Of a DNA stretch of 6,563 bases, positions 6,543 through 6,563 are shown one piece after another. The stretch is from contig JAHFQQ010000200.1 in the NCBI GenBank assembly GCA_023259235.1, forward strand, positions 1 through 6,563. The letters run 5' to 3'. Each line of letters starts with the position of its first letter. Within the stretch, counting starts at the first letter, position 1. Position numbers and translations under genes: made by a program. A model generated the notes under the pieces. The model saw only the letters and a list, made by a program, of their open reading frames with translations, did not search any database and had not been told where the DNA came from. Origin of the DNA: Polaromonas sp. Its GTDB lineage: Bacteria; Pseudomonadota; Gammaproteobacteria; Burkholderiales; Burkholderiaceae_C.

Positions 6543-6558
6543 ATTGATGAAGATCAAT
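6543..6558. promoter_or_regulatory. FNR/Anr-type binding site
   Basis: ATTGAT-GAAG-ATCAAT is a perfect inverted repeat with six-base arms and a four-base centre. Its core TTGAT-N4-ATCAA (6544-6557) matches the consensus of the oxygen-sensing FNR/Anr/Dnr family exactly. It lies 49 bases past the livF stop, at the right edge of the window, so it most likely serves the next gene beyond the window rather than this operon. The matching promoter elements, if any, are out of view. Confidence 0.65.
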
Positions 6559-6563
6559 AGTTG

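Noticed and set aside
1..6563. Mobile element, CRISPR array, tRNA or rRNA
   Set aside because: No transposase, integrase, direct-repeat array, terminal inverted repeats or RNA-gene pattern was seen; the window is filled by six intact metabolic and transport genes.

Overview
The window is one compact, same-strand gene cluster for uptake and activation of an aromatic carboxylate. It holds a benzoate-CoA ligase-family enzyme (124..1701) followed by a complete five-gene ABC importer of the branched-chain amino acid (Liv/HAAT) type: periplasmic binding protein (1859..3046), two membrane permeases (3153..4016, 4013..5035) and two ATPases (5028..5780, 5777..6493). The high GC at third codon positions, strong AAGGAG ribosome sites, and the style of the ligase and Liv proteins suggest a betaproteobacterium, most likely Burkholderiales/Comamonadaceae. 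That placement is inference from sequence style; no rRNA or marker gene is present.

Layout: 1-123 is a leader or the 3' end of an unseen upstream gene, ending in the ligase ribosome site. The ligase is followed by a 157-base gap with a modest terminator-like hairpin (1767-1787). The binding-protein gene comes next, then a 106-base gap dominated by a strong intrinsic terminator (3066-3095). The four remaining transporter genes are packed with 4-base ATGA overlaps (livH/livM, livG/livF) and an 8-base overlap (livM/livG), so they are very probably translated together. The last 70 bases hold no gene, but end in a perfect FNR/Anr-type palindrome (TTGAT-N4-ATCAA), probably part of the control region of the next gene.

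How they work together (inference from family knowledge and gene order): the binding protein captures an aromatic acid such as benzoate in the periplasm. The LivH/LivM channel, driven by LivG/LivF ATP hydrolysis, brings it into the cytoplasm. The ligase converts it to the CoA thioester, which traps it inside and commits it to a CoA-dependent ring-degradation route, either the aerobic/microaerobic box pathway or an anaerobic benzoyl-CoA pathway. No ring-attacking enzyme is present, so the downstream route cannot be decided here.

I do not see a wholly new system. The points most worth a second look are the strong terminator inside the transporter operon, the FNR-type site at the right edge, and an AT-rich near-palindrome with two rare ATA codons inside the ligase gene.
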